DNA of 40,667 bases, taken from the NCBI GenBank assembly GCA_035653295.1, contig DASRCB010000011.1, positions 1-40,667 on the forward strand. Reading direction: 5' to 3'. Made by a program: the position numbers and the translations under genes. Under the pieces are notes generated by a model. The model was not told where the DNA came from. It ran no database searches and was given only the letters and a program-made list of their open reading frames with translations. The DNA comes from DASRCB01 sp035653295. GTDB lineage: Bacteria > Acidobacteriota > Terriglobia > Bryobacterales > Bryobacteraceae. Shown in pieces: positions 31,487-39,122 of the stretch. Each line of letters opens with the position of its first letter. The first letter of the stretch is position 1.

Positions 31487-32482
31487 TTACCGGGCCGTTG
31501 TTCCGGAACTGGCCAGTAGCTCCGGATTGACCGGGCTCTCCGGTTTGCCGCCCGTTAGAGCAGCCACCATGTTGCGCGCCGCTTTCATACACATCTCGCG
31601 GCGCGTGTCCACCGACGCGCTGCCGATATGCGGCGCCAGCACCACGTTGTCCAGTTCGAGCAGGAGCGGATGCACCTCCGGCTCGCGCTCGAACACATCC
31701 AGTCCCGCGCCCGCGATCCAGCGCTCCGCCAGCGCCTGCGCTACCGCGGCCTCATCCAACACCGGCCCCCGCGACGTGTTCACCAGGATTGCGGTCTTCT
31801 TCATGATCCGCAGCTCGGGTTCGCCGATCAGCTTTCGCGTCGCGTCGTTCAGCGGAACATGCACGCTGATGAAATCCGACTCGCGCAGGAGGTCCTCCTT
31901 CGAGACGAACTCCGCTCCCAGAGCGCGTTCCACGGCTTCCGGCGCGCGCTGCGTGTCGTGATACAGAATGCGCATGCTGAAGCCGGTTCCCCGCCTGGCC
32001 ACCGCCTGCCCGATGCGGCCCATGCCGAAAATGCCGAGCGTGCGGTGGTGAATGTCGTAGCCCACCAGGAAATCGATGCTCCATTTGCTCCACTTGCCAG
32101 CGTGAATCAGGGCGTGCCCTTCCACAATGCGGCGCGCCGTAGCCATCAGTAAAGCGAAGGCCAGATCGGCGGTGGTGTCGGTCAGGACATCGGGCGTGTT
32201 GGTAACGAGGATGCCGCGCCCAGTGGCGTAGGGGATATCGATGTTGTCGTAGCCGACGGAGACATCCGAAATGACGCGAACACCTTCCAGGCGGTCGAGC
32301 ACCTGGGGCGGGAACTTGTCGGTTAACTGCGCCACGATGCCATGCTTGCCCGAGGCTCGCTGGAGCAGTTCGGCGGGCGTCAGGCTTGCGTCCACGCCGT
32401 TATAGTCCACTTCAAAATGTTGCTTGAGCAGTTCGATGGCTTCCGGGTAAAGCCGGCGAGTGACGAGGACGCGGGGCTTCAT
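31487..32482 (-). CDS. D-2-hydroxyacid dehydrogenase (glyoxylate/hydroxypyruvate reductase type)
   Basis: 331 residues, the D-isomer-specific 2-hydroxyacid dehydrogenase family. The NAD site is LGIFGMGRIGQAVARRG. Catalytic residues are in VNTSRGPVLDEAAVAQAL (preceding helix), the Glu in DVFEREPEVHPLLLELDNVV and His in LAPHIGSASVDTR. The overall pattern matches GyaR/GRHPR-like enzymes, which reduce glyoxylate or hydroxypyruvate to glycolate or D-glycerate. It is divergent from the beta-hydroxyacid dehydrogenase gene at 32536, 53 bases apart, so the pair may be co-regulated in glycerate metabolism. Substrate choice is inferred. Confidence 0.9.
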   Translation of the reverse strand: MKPRVLVTRRLYPEAIELLKQHFEVDYNGVDASLTPAELLQRASGKHGIVAQLTDKFPPQVLDRLEGVRVISDVSVGYDNIDIPYATGRGILVTNTPDVLTDTTADLAFALLMATARRIVEGHALIHAGKWSKWSIDFLVGYDIHHRTLGIFGMGRIGQAVARRGTGFSMRILYHDTQRAPEAVERALGAEFVSKEDLLRESDFISVHVPLNDATRKLIGEPELRIMKKTAILVNTSRGPVLDEAAVAQALAERWIAGAGLDVFEREPEVHPLLLELDNVVLAPHIGSASVDTRREMCMKAARNMVAALTGGKPESPVNPELLASSGTTAR

Positions 32483-32523
32483 TGCTACAATCTAACAGCC
32501 CGCGCCGTCCGGGCATCCTGATC

Positions 32524-32530
32524 GGGAGGA
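32524..32530 (+). promoter_or_regulatory. Shine-Dalgarno deciding a TTG start
   Basis: GGGAGGA lies five bases before TTG 32536. It fixes the dehydrogenase start there rather than at the TTG at 32482, which has no such site. Confidence 0.75.
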
Positions 32531-32535
32531 TCCAC

Positions 32536-33432
32536 TTGGCGAATCTGGCATTCCTTGGACTGGGGATCATGGGCTACCCCATGGCTCAGAATCTGTTGCG
32601 CGCCGGGCACAGGGTGGCGCTCTGGTCGCACACGGCCGACAAAGCCCGCAAGCTGGCGGGCGAGAAAGGCGGCGTGTTCTGCGCGACACCGCGAGAGGCT
32701 GCGGAGCAGGCCGACGGAGTGTTCCTGTGCGTGGGAACGCCGGACATGTCCGAATCCGTACTCACGGAGGACGATGGTGTAATTCAGAGCGCGCGGCCGG
32801 GAACGATCGTGGCCGATTGCAGCACGGTATCGCCTGTGCGGAGCCGGCGCATCGCGGAGCAGTTCGCCGGGCGCGGTGTTGAATTTCTCGACGCGCCCTG
32901 CACCGGTTCGAAGTCCGGCGCCGAGGGCGCCACGCTGACCTTCATGATCGGAGGCAAGCGCGAGACCTTCGAACGCGCCAAACCGTGGTTCGAAGCCATG
33001 GGTAAGCTCTTCTACTATTGCGGTGAATCGGGCCAGGGCCTGTGCGCCAAGCTGACGCAGAACCTTGTTCTTTCCAACATGATGGAAGCGTTCAACGAGG
33101 GGATTGTGCTGGCAACGCGCGCCGGTGTCGACCCCGGTTTGATGGTGGATATCCTAAATAACAGCGCGGCGAAATCCGGGCTGGTCAGCGGCAAGGCTCC
33201 GGCGATCCTGGCCCGCGACTTCACCACGAACTTTTCCACGAAATGGATGGCGAAGGACATTGGGCTGGCGCTGGACCTCGGCCGGGAAGTCGAGGTTCCG
33301 CTGCCCCTGACGGGTGTTACTCAGCAAATGTTTCGGGCTGCGATTTCAAAGGGTTACGCCGATGAAGACATGTGCTCCACGGTGAAGGTTCTGGAGGACC
33401 TCACGGGAGTCACGGTGAAGAAATCGAGCTGA
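32536..33432 (+). CDS. Beta-hydroxyacid dehydrogenase (tartronate semialdehyde reductase / GLYR1 type)
   Basis: 298 residues from TTG 32536. The NAD(P) fold opens with LAFLGLGIMGYPMAQNLLRA. The substrate loop is VEFLDAPCTGSKSGAEGATLTFMIGG, with GSKSGAEGATL close to the plant and human GLYR1/succinic-semialdehyde reductase version. The catalytic Lys is in GQGLCAKLTQNLVLSNMMEA. Family members reduce tartronate semialdehyde, glyoxylate or succinic semialdehyde, or oxidise 3-hydroxyisobutyrate. The neighbouring divergent hydroxypyruvate-reductase-like gene points to glyoxylate/glycerate metabolism. After this gene there is a gene-free stretch of 282 bases. Confidence 0.88.
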   Translation: MANLAFLGLGIMGYPMAQNLLRAGHRVALWSHTADKARKLAGEKGGVFCATPREAAEQADGVFLCVGTPDMSESVLTEDDGVIQSARPGTIVADCSTVSPVRSRRIAEQFAGRGVEFLDAPCTGSKSGAEGATLTFMIGGKRETFERAKPWFEAMGKLFYYCGESGQGLCAKLTQNLVLSNMMEAFNEGIVLATRAGVDPGLMVDILNNSAAKSGLVSGKAPAILARDFTTNFSTKWMAKDIGLALDLGREVEVPLPLTGVTQQMFRAAISKGYADEDMCSTVKVLEDLTGVTVKKSS

Positions 33433-33446
33433 CCTACAAAAAACTG

Positions 33447-33475
33447 TTGCAATCCGCAAAATCATATACTAATAT
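33447..33475 (+). promoter_or_regulatory. Candidate sigma-70-type promoter
   Basis: TTGCAA (33447-33452) and TAATAT (33470-33475) are separated by 17 bases in an AT-rich patch that stands out from its surroundings. Each hexamer matches consensus at four of six positions. Transcription would begin near 33482, just before the long stem at 33485. Confidence 0.45.
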
Positions 33476-33481
33476 TGGAAT

Positions 33482-33684
33482 CAAGCCGGGGAGGCAACTC
33501 CCACCAAAGCGAGACTAACCTCATAAGACCCCTGAAGCAACCTCCCCGGCGCCCGCAAGGGTCTTGTGTCCGGAACCGAGTTGAAAGCTTCAACGTCTGC
33601 CGGCTGCTGCACTGATCCAAACGAACCCAACAACAGGCTGACCTCGTACTCACTTCAGATGCAGACGTGTGCATCGGGAGCCTG
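33482..33684 (+). ncRNA. Candidate structured RNA or long leader upstream of dxr
   Basis: A perfect 10-bp stem joins 33485-33494 (GCCGGGGAGG) to 33541-33550 (CCTCCCCGGC) around a 46-base loop. Loop bases 33525-33531 (AAGACCC) are complementary to 33559-33565 (GGGTCTT) outside the stem, which would make a pseudoknot. Further perfect hairpins are GTTGAA-AGC-TTCAAC (33580-33594) and GATGCA-GACGTG-TGCATC (33658-33675). The latter is enclosed by CAGGCT/AGCCTG (33634-33639 with 33679-33684). No open frame explains the region. I matched it by eye to no known riboswitch, 6S, SRP or tmRNA pattern. The 3' boundary is a guess. Confidence 0.4.
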
Positions 33685-33714
33685 CGACGGGTGAACGATA
33701 TAATCGGCGCAGAG

Positions 33715-34929
33715 ATGATGAAGAGGATAACGGTTCTCGGCTCAACGGGTTCGATTGGCGTGAGCACGCTCGACGTGGTCAGTCGCCGCCGAGACGAGTT
33801 CTCCATCTTTGCTCTGGTTGCCGGCCATAACGCAGAGTTGCTGGCCCGCCAAATCATCGAGTTCCGGCCGCGGATGGCGGCGCTGGAAGACGAGGCGGGC
33901 CGTGCGGAGCTGATGCGTCGGTTGGAAGACGCCGGTCTGCCACGCAACGAGTGGCCGCAAATCGAAACCGGACCCGCCGCGCGGGTGTCATGCGCTGTCG
34001 CGCCTGAGGCGGATATCGTTCTTTCCGCAATCGTCGGTGTCGCCGGGCTCGAGGCCACCTACGAAGCGACCTGCCGGGGCAAAAGAATCGCCCTGGCGAA
34101 CAAGGAGACGCTGGTCGCAAGCGGCAAGCTGGTGCTGGACGCGGCTCGCAGGCACCGCGCCGAACTGCTGCCGGTGGACAGCGAACATAACGGAGCCCAT
34201 CAGTGTTTCCGCGCCGGCCGGCGCGACGAGGTGGCGCGCCTCATCCTCACGGCATCCGGCGGACCTTTCCGTGAAACGCCGCGCGAGAGACTCCATAGCG
34301 TGACGCCGGAGCAGGCGCTCAATCATCCAACATGGAGGATGGGTCAGCGCATCACCATCGATTCCGCGACTCTCATGAACAAGGGATTCGAGGTGATCGA
34401 GGCCTGCTGGCTGTTCGGGCTGGAACCCGATCAGGTGGAAGTTGTAGTACATCCGCAGTCTTCCATACACGCGATGGTGGAGTACACTGACGGCAGCGTG
34501 ATTGCTCAGATCTCCGCGACAGACATGCGGATGCCCATCCAGTATGCGCTCACGTGGCCTGCTCGGCAGGAAGCGCCGGTGCCGCGTCTGGACTGGAGCG
34601 AGCTTCGCAGCTGGACCTTTTTCCCGCCTGATTTCCAGAAGTTCCCGCTCCTGCAACTCGCGTACGAGGCGCAGCGCGAGGGAGGGTCGGCCACGTGCAC
34701 GCTGAACGCCGCGGATGAAGTGGCGGTCAGCGCATTTTTGAACGAACATATCTCGTTTCCGCAGATAGGGGATGTCGTGCGCGAAACGCTGGAGCGGATG
34801 CCCTCACGGCAACCGGCTTCAATCGTCGAAGTGATGGAGACAGACCGCCGCTCTCGCGAAATCGCGCAGCAGGTGGTGACGGGGATGGCGGAACGCCGGC
34901 ACACAACGGCTCCCGCCGTGAGAACTTAA
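33715..34929 (+). CDS. dxr: 1-deoxy-D-xylulose 5-phosphate reductoisomerase
   Basis: 404 residues from ATG 33715 (MMKRITVLGSTGSIG); the adjacent ATG at 33718 is equally possible. Dxr makes 2-C-methyl-D-erythritol 4-phosphate in the non-mevalonate isoprenoid pathway, using NADPH and a divalent metal. Visible motifs are the NADPH loop GSTGSIGVSTLDVV, ANKETLVASGKLV, metal ligands in LLPVDSEHNG, LTASGGPFRETP, and HPTWRMGQRITIDSATLMNKGFEVIEACWLFG. The segment after DSEH reads NGAHQCF instead of the common SAIFQ, a mild divergence. It is followed 3 bases later by rseP, a common bacterial pairing. Confidence 0.96.
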   Translation: MMKRITVLGSTGSIGVSTLDVVSRRRDEFSIFALVAGHNAELLARQIIEFRPRMAALEDEAGRAELMRRLEDAGLPRNEWPQIETGPAARVSCAVAPEADIVLSAIVGVAGLEATYEATCRGKRIALANKETLVASGKLVLDAARRHRAELLPVDSEHNGAHQCFRAGRRDEVARLILTASGGPFRETPRERLHSVTPEQALNHPTWRMGQRITIDSATLMNKGFEVIEACWLFGLEPDQVEVVVHPQSSIHAMVEYTDGSVIAQISATDMRMPIQYALTWPARQEAPVPRLDWSELRSWTFFPPDFQKFPLLQLAYEAQREGGSATCTLNAADEVAVSAFLNEHISFPQIGDVVRETLERMPSRQPASIVEVMETDRRSREIAQQVVTGMAERRHTTAPAVRT

Positions 34930-34932
34930 TCC

Positions 34933-36249
34933 ATGATTCCTGTAATTCAGAGCGTCTGGTGGCTCATTGTCCTCATCGGAGGCATGATCCTGCTCCATGA
35001 GCTGGGCCACTTTTGGGCGGCGCGCTTTTTCGATGTGCGCGTTGACGTGTTCAGCTTCGGGTTCGGCCCGCGCCTGTTCGGATTCCGCCGCGGCGAAACC
35101 GATTTCCGGTTTTCCGCTATTCTGTTCGGCGGTTACGTGAAAATGGCGGGCGACACGCCCGGCGATGAGAACATCAACGATCCGCGGGCGTTCCTCGCGA
35201 AGCCGCGCTGGCAGCGGCTGATCGTCGTGGCCGCGGGTCCGTTTATGAATCTGGTGCTCGCGGTTGCGGTTCTCACGGGTGTGTTCATGTGGCATTACCC
35301 GAAACCGCTCGATAAGACCGCGGTAATCGGTTACGTCGCGCCGAACAGCATTGCCGCAAAGGCCGGGCTGCAGCCCGGCGACGAGATTGTGCAGATCGAC
35401 GGCGAGAACAACCCGAGCTGGATGGATGTGCAGATGCGCGAAGCCTCGAGCCCCAACCATCCGATCACGGTTTGGATCCGGCGCGGCACGGAGAGGAACA
35501 AGGTTGAGGTCACGCCGGAGGCGGACAAGAAGACCGGTCTCGGACTGCCGATTGGCTGGGACATGGAAACCGACCAGGTCGGCTCCATCGTGGCCGGCCT
35601 GCCGGCGCAGCGGGCAGGTTTGAAGCGCGGCGATCTCCTGCTTCGCGTCAATGGCCAACAGGTTTGGTCAATCCGGCGGCTTCAGGAACTCATTGCGGCC
35701 AGCAATGGGCAGCCTCTCGCGGTCACCTACATGCGGGACGGGAAAGAATACAACGCGAGCATCACGCCGCAGCGCGGCAAGCTGGATGGTGGTCCGGAGC
35801 GGTGGGTCATTGGCGTCGGCCTCGAACCGCGGTTCGTCATGACGCAGCTCTCGCTGCCGGACGCCCTGGCGGCCTCGGTCAAGCAGAACCGCAAGTTCGC
35901 CACCTGGGTGTTCGACACCATCGGCGATATCATCCAGCGGCGGCTCTCCCCGAAATCGCTGAGCGGGCCCATCGGCATCGCCCAGGCTTCCCGCGAGGCC
36001 GCGCAGGAAGGCCCGGAGGCGTTTCTCGGCCTGATGGCCATGATCAGCGTCAATCTCGCGATTTTCAATCTGCTTCCGATTCCGATTCTTGACGGCGGCA
36101 CCATTGTGTTGCTGCTGCTCGAAATGGTGATGCGCCGTGATCTCAGCCTGCAGGTCAAGGAAACGGTTTTCAAGCTTGGCTTTGTGTTCCTGATGGCGGT
36201 GGTGGTGTTCGCCATCTACAACGACATCGCGAAGATCATTCCGGGCTAA
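34933..36249 (+). CDS. rseP: Site-2 intramembrane zinc protease RseP
   Basis: 438 residues. The active-site HELGH (22-26) lies in the first membrane helix (LIVLIGGMILLHELGHFWAA). The RxDVFSFGFGPRLFGFRRGETDF and GGYVKMAGDTPGDE elements follow. Two PDZ domains are seen (SIAAKAGLQPGDEIVQIDGE, about 135-200; LPAQRAGLKRGDLLLRVNGQ, about 215-285). The second metal-binding motif is NLLPIPILDGG, and two more TMs close the protein. RseP cleaves membrane-bound anti-sigma factors and signal-peptide remnants. The RskA-type anti-sigma factor encoded at 30698 is a plausible substrate, though no sequence evidence ties them together. Confidence 0.95.
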   Translation: MIPVIQSVWWLIVLIGGMILLHELGHFWAARFFDVRVDVFSFGFGPRLFGFRRGETDFRFSAILFGGYVKMAGDTPGDENINDPRAFLAKPRWQRLIVVAAGPFMNLVLAVAVLTGVFMWHYPKPLDKTAVIGYVAPNSIAAKAGLQPGDEIVQIDGENNPSWMDVQMREASSPNHPITVWIRRGTERNKVEVTPEADKKTGLGLPIGWDMETDQVGSIVAGLPAQRAGLKRGDLLLRVNGQQVWSIRRLQELIAASNGQPLAVTYMRDGKEYNASITPQRGKLDGGPERWVIGVGLEPRFVMTQLSLPDALAASVKQNRKFATWVFDTIGDIIQRRLSPKSLSGPIGIAQASREAAQEGPEAFLGLMAMISVNLAIFNLLPIPILDGGTIVLLLLEMVMRRDLSLQVKETVFKLGFVFLMAVVVFAIYNDIAKIIPG

Positions 36250-36325
36250 GGACGTTCAGGACATCCAACGGTACGACCGCTGGGCTCTTCGTGTGCTCGG
36301 CTTCGACTCGTCCCAGCGACTCTGA

Positions 36326-36853
36326 TCACGGGTTGATGCGGTAATACGAGCGAAATGCTCCCATGTTGGGATAGAAGGCCGCTGAGCGGTACAACTCGGC
36401 GATCTGGCGGATGTGCCCGAGGTCGTGAAAAGCGAGCTCGTGCAGCAACTCACCGAAGGAAATGCGCGAGCGGAGTTCCTCATGGCGCCCGCGGCGGTCC
36501 ATGGCGCTCGTGGGCAGCGCGCGCAGCACTTCGAGCGTCTGCTCGCGGGCGCGCTGGAACGCAACCAGATCGCGCCGCGCGTCAAAATCGTGAACGGCGC
36601 CGAAGAGCGCGTGCTGGTCGTAGATGGGCAGCAATGGATCGTCCTCGCCGGTGAGCGCATGGAAACGGCTGAGGAAGCCGTTGATCTCGACGTCCGCAAG
36701 ATGCGCCAGCACCATCTCGATGGACCAGCGATCGCCATCGGGCCGCCAGGCGAGTTGTTCGGGCGTGGCGCCGGCGATCATGTTGCCGATTACCGCCGGC
36801 GTGGTCTCCAGAATCGTGCGGCCTGAGAACGACGCGAGCACCGACTCTTCCAT
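36326..36853 (-). CDS. DinB-like four-helix metal-binding protein
   Basis: 175 residues from ATG 36853 (MEESVLASFSGRTILETTPA); the open frame to 36922 would overlap the divergent gene start. The DinB/YfiT fold is indicated by RWSIEMVLAHLADVEINGFL and LHELAFHDLGHIRQIAELYR, which supply the expected His triad for a divalent metal. DinB_2 proteins are often thiol-dependent transferases or have unknown roles. The 5' end lies 17 bases from the divergent DUF1080 gene. The gene is separated from rseP by 76 bases with no obvious signal. Confidence 0.85.
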   Translation of the reverse strand: MEESVLASFSGRTILETTPAVIGNMIAGATPEQLAWRPDGDRWSIEMVLAHLADVEINGFLSRFHALTGEDDPLLPIYDQHALFGAVHDFDARRDLVAFQRAREQTLEVLRALPTSAMDRRGRHEELRSRISFGELLHELAFHDLGHIRQIAELYRSAAFYPNMGAFRSYYRINP

Positions 36854-36870
36854 GCGTACAAGAATAGAGC

Positions 36871-37509
36871 ATGCGCGTTTTGATTTCGGCAGTTCTTCTA
36901 GTCCCTGCGCTGTTGCTATCACAGGCGCCGGACAAGCTTCCCGGCGAAGATTGGCAGCCGCTTTTTAACGGCCGCGACCTCACCGGGTGGGTGAACGTGG
37001 GCAAAGAGAGCTGGACCGTGGACAACGGCGTTATCCACGGCCAGACGCGGACGAAGGGTTACGGTTATCTGAAAACCGAGAAGAAGTTCCGCGATTTCGA
37101 CCTGTTCCTTCGCTTTAGGTGCGAGGAGAGCGGCAACAGCGGCGTGTTCTTTCGGGCGGAGTTCAAACCCGGAACGGCTGACGTGACGCAGGGGCCTCAG
37201 TTCGAAATCGACTGCAACGTGGGCCATCACACCGGTGGCATCTACGACGTGGGCCGGCAGTGGCTGGTCTGGCCGGCGCCGGAGAACGAAACCGTGATTC
37301 GGCCGCGCGACTGGAACGAGTACCTCGTTCAGGTACATGGCAACCGCTACATTTCGCGTCTGAATGGCGTGCAACTGGTGGATTACACGGACCCAAAACC
37401 TCAGGTATGGACCGGCAGCATCGCCCTGCAACTGCACATGGGCGGGGGTGGGGACATGCTGTTCCGGGACATCATGATTCGCGACCTGTCGCCGCGAAAT
37501 GCGCCGTGA
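36871..37509 (+). CDS. DUF1080 (3-keto-disaccharide hydrolase-like) secreted protein
   Basis: 212 residues with a signal peptide (MRVLISAVLLVPALLLSQAP). The body is one concanavalin-like DUF1080/PF06439 domain: WQPLFNGRDLTGWVNVGKES, WTVDNGVIHGQTRTKGYGYL, FRDFDLFLRFRCEESGNSGV, FEIDCNVGHHTGGIYDVG and a final LQLHMGGGGDMLFRDIMIRD. Proteins of this family are abundant in Acidobacteria and Planctomycetes, and some hydrolyse 3-keto-glycosides. Its stop overlaps the next start as GTGA. Confidence 0.9.
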   Translation: MRVLISAVLLVPALLLSQAPDKLPGEDWQPLFNGRDLTGWVNVGKESWTVDNGVIHGQTRTKGYGYLKTEKKFRDFDLFLRFRCEESGNSGVFFRAEFKPGTADVTQGPQFEIDCNVGHHTGGIYDVGRQWLVWPAPENETVIRPRDWNEYLVQVHGNRYISRLNGVQLVDYTDPKPQVWTGSIALQLHMGGGGDMLFRDIMIRDLSPRNAP

Positions 37510-38426
37510 AACGCGTCTGGTACTGCGATCATCACCCGCTGCCCCTGCCGCCGGGGCACAGGTTCCCGGCCGAAAAATATGAGCTGGTGCGCAGGATGCT
37601 CGCTCCCAGCGACGCGTTCGAGTTCACGCCCGCGGCGGCCGCGGACCCGGAACTGATCGCGTCCATCCACGAACGGTCGTACGTCCTGCAGGTGCTGGAG
37701 GGGGCTGTGCCGGCCGCAGTCATGCGGCGGATCGGGTTTCCCTGGTCGGAAGGTCTGGTCCGCCGTACGATGGCGTCGGTGGGCGGCACACTGCAGGCGA
37801 CCGCCGAGGCTCTGGAAACAGGCTGGGGCGGCAATCTTGCGGGTGGGACCCATCACGCATTCCGCGACGCCGGCGCGGGCTTTTGCGTTTTCAATGACAT
37901 CGCGATTGCCTTCGAGGTGAACCGCGCCGCCGGACGAATTCGGCGCGCCGCCATTCTCGACCTGGATGTCCATCAGGGCGATGGGACCGCGGCCATCTTC
38001 GGTGGCGACCCGGATGTGCTCACGATTTCGATCCACAGCCAAAACAACTTTCCTTTCCACAAACAACGCAGCTCCATCGACATCGGGTTGCCGGACGAGG
38101 TGGGGGATGAGGCGTTCCTGAATGCGCTCGCGTCGGTGCTGCCGCTGATCCGGGATTTCCGTCCGGATATCGTTTTTTATCAGTCGGGAGTGGACGGGCT
38201 GGCGGAGGATCGGCTGGGCCGCCTGGCCCTGACTCATAATGGGCTCGCAGAACGTGACCGGACGGTATTCGAGTTCGCGCGACGAATCGGGGCGCCAATC
38301 GTGGTTACGATGGGCGGTGGCTACGGGGAGCCGATCGAGAGCACGGCGCAGGCGCACGCTAACACGTTTCGAACGGCTTCGGAAGTTTTTTCCGGCAGCA
38401 TCGCCGGGGAACGGCCGAGCTTGTAA
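37506..38426 (+). CDS. Histone-deacetylase-superfamily amidohydrolase
   Basis: 306 residues from GTG 37506, which overlaps the DUF1080 stop; an open frame to 37260 is rejected because it lies inside the DUF1080 gene. The arginase/deacetylase fold has the paired His in GGTHHAFRDAGAGFCVFNDI, zinc ligands in LDLDVHQGDGTAAIFGGD, and a third Asp in FYQSGVDGLAEDRLGRLALT. The Gly-rich loop is VTMGGGYGEP. It is a full-length zinc-dependent deacetylase of the bacterial AcuC/HDAC-like kind. Substrates could be acetyl-lysine, acetylpolyamine or another amide. All catalytic residues appear present. Confidence 0.92.
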   Translation: MKRVWYCDHHPLPLPPGHRFPAEKYELVRRMLAPSDAFEFTPAAAADPELIASIHERSYVLQVLEGAVPAAVMRRIGFPWSEGLVRRTMASVGGTLQATAEALETGWGGNLAGGTHHAFRDAGAGFCVFNDIAIAFEVNRAAGRIRRAAILDLDVHQGDGTAAIFGGDPDVLTISIHSQNNFPFHKQRSSIDIGLPDEVGDEAFLNALASVLPLIRDFRPDIVFYQSGVDGLAEDRLGRLALTHNGLAERDRTVFEFARRIGAPIVVTMGGGYGEPIESTAQAHANTFRTASEVFSGSIAGERPSL

Positions 38427-38572
38427 AAAGTACAGGCTGGATGGTGCGGTTGCTGCGCGTGGGCGTCGTACTGTTTAGCGTATTCAACCGTTTAGCCTGT
38501 TGATATTTAACGGATGCATCATGGAAGCGAAGTTGCACTCTAGTTTGCTTCACCGAGCTCAGGCCCTTTGTG

Positions 38573-39070
38573 ATGTCTCTTGTTCACAGCAACTTAGGCG
38601 AAATGTCCCAGGCTACCCCACAACCGCCCACCATGAAAAAAATTCCCGTCCCTGTCCCCTTCACTGACAAGATCACCCTCCTCGCAGTCAGCCCCGATCA
38701 GGGGGACTGCGTCTCTCTCGAACGTATTCTGGACAGATCCCGCTGGACCATCCACAGGGCTTCGTCGTATCGGGAAGCCACCCGGCTTATCCGCGAAAGC
38801 AATCCCAGTCTGATCCTGTGCGAGAGAGATCTTCCCGACGGAAGTTGGAAAGATGTCTTTCGCACAGCAGCAGGACTAGGTGCGCCTCCCACGGTCGTGG
38901 TGGTTTCCCGACAAGCCGACGAGCGGCTTTGGGCCGAGGTTCTCAATCTGGGCGGCTACGATGTTCTGCTGAAGCCGTTCGATCACGTGGAAGTGCGCCG
39001 GGTCATGAACATGGCCTCGCGACATCGCAACCGGGCGCCACGGACACACTTCGAGCCGGCCGTCGCCTGA
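38573..39070 (+). CDS. Atypical single-domain receiver protein
   Basis: About 165 residues. Start choice is uncertain: GTG 38570, ATG 38573, ATG 38603 with AGG upstream, or ATG 38633 (MKKIPVPVPF). The CheY-like fold is visible (ITLLAVSPDQGDCVSLERIL, LILCERDLPDGSWKDVFRTA, PTVVVVSRQAD, LLKPFD). In the acceptor position LILCERDLPDG the usual Asp aligns with Glu, and the N-terminal acidic pair reads SPDQGD. It is therefore probably not phosphorylated normally and may mimic the phosphorylated state. No output domain is attached. The 146-base gap upstream shows no other gene; an AT-rich TTGATATTTAA patch near 38500 could be promoter. Confidence 0.8.
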   Translation: MSLVHSNLGEMSQATPQPPTMKKIPVPVPFTDKITLLAVSPDQGDCVSLERILDRSRWTIHRASSYREATRLIRESNPSLILCERDLPDGSWKDVFRTAAGLGAPPTVVVVSRQADERLWAEVLNLGGYDVLLKPFDHVEVRRVMNMASRHRNRAPRTHFEPAVA

Positions 39071-39122
39071 ATTCCTGCCCTGCTTCCCTTGTTCTATTCA
39101 ATCGGTTGTTAAAATTGCGGGC

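Noticed and set aside
32482..32535. Extended N-terminus of the beta-hydroxyacid dehydrogenase from TTG 32482
   Set aside because: The Rossmann motif begins right after TTG 32536, which has a strong GGGAGGA site at ideal distance.
33482..33684. 6S, SRP, tmRNA or a known riboswitch
   Set aside because: I saw no GGAAGGAAGCAGCC-like SRP loop, no tRNA-like tmRNA end, no B12/TPP/SAM/glycine/c-di-GMP core and no long 6S closing stem with central bubble.
37260..37505. N-terminal extension of the HDAC-like gene
   Set aside because: It lies in another frame of the DUF1080 gene; GTG 37506 gives a GTGA overlap and a normal HDAC N-terminus.
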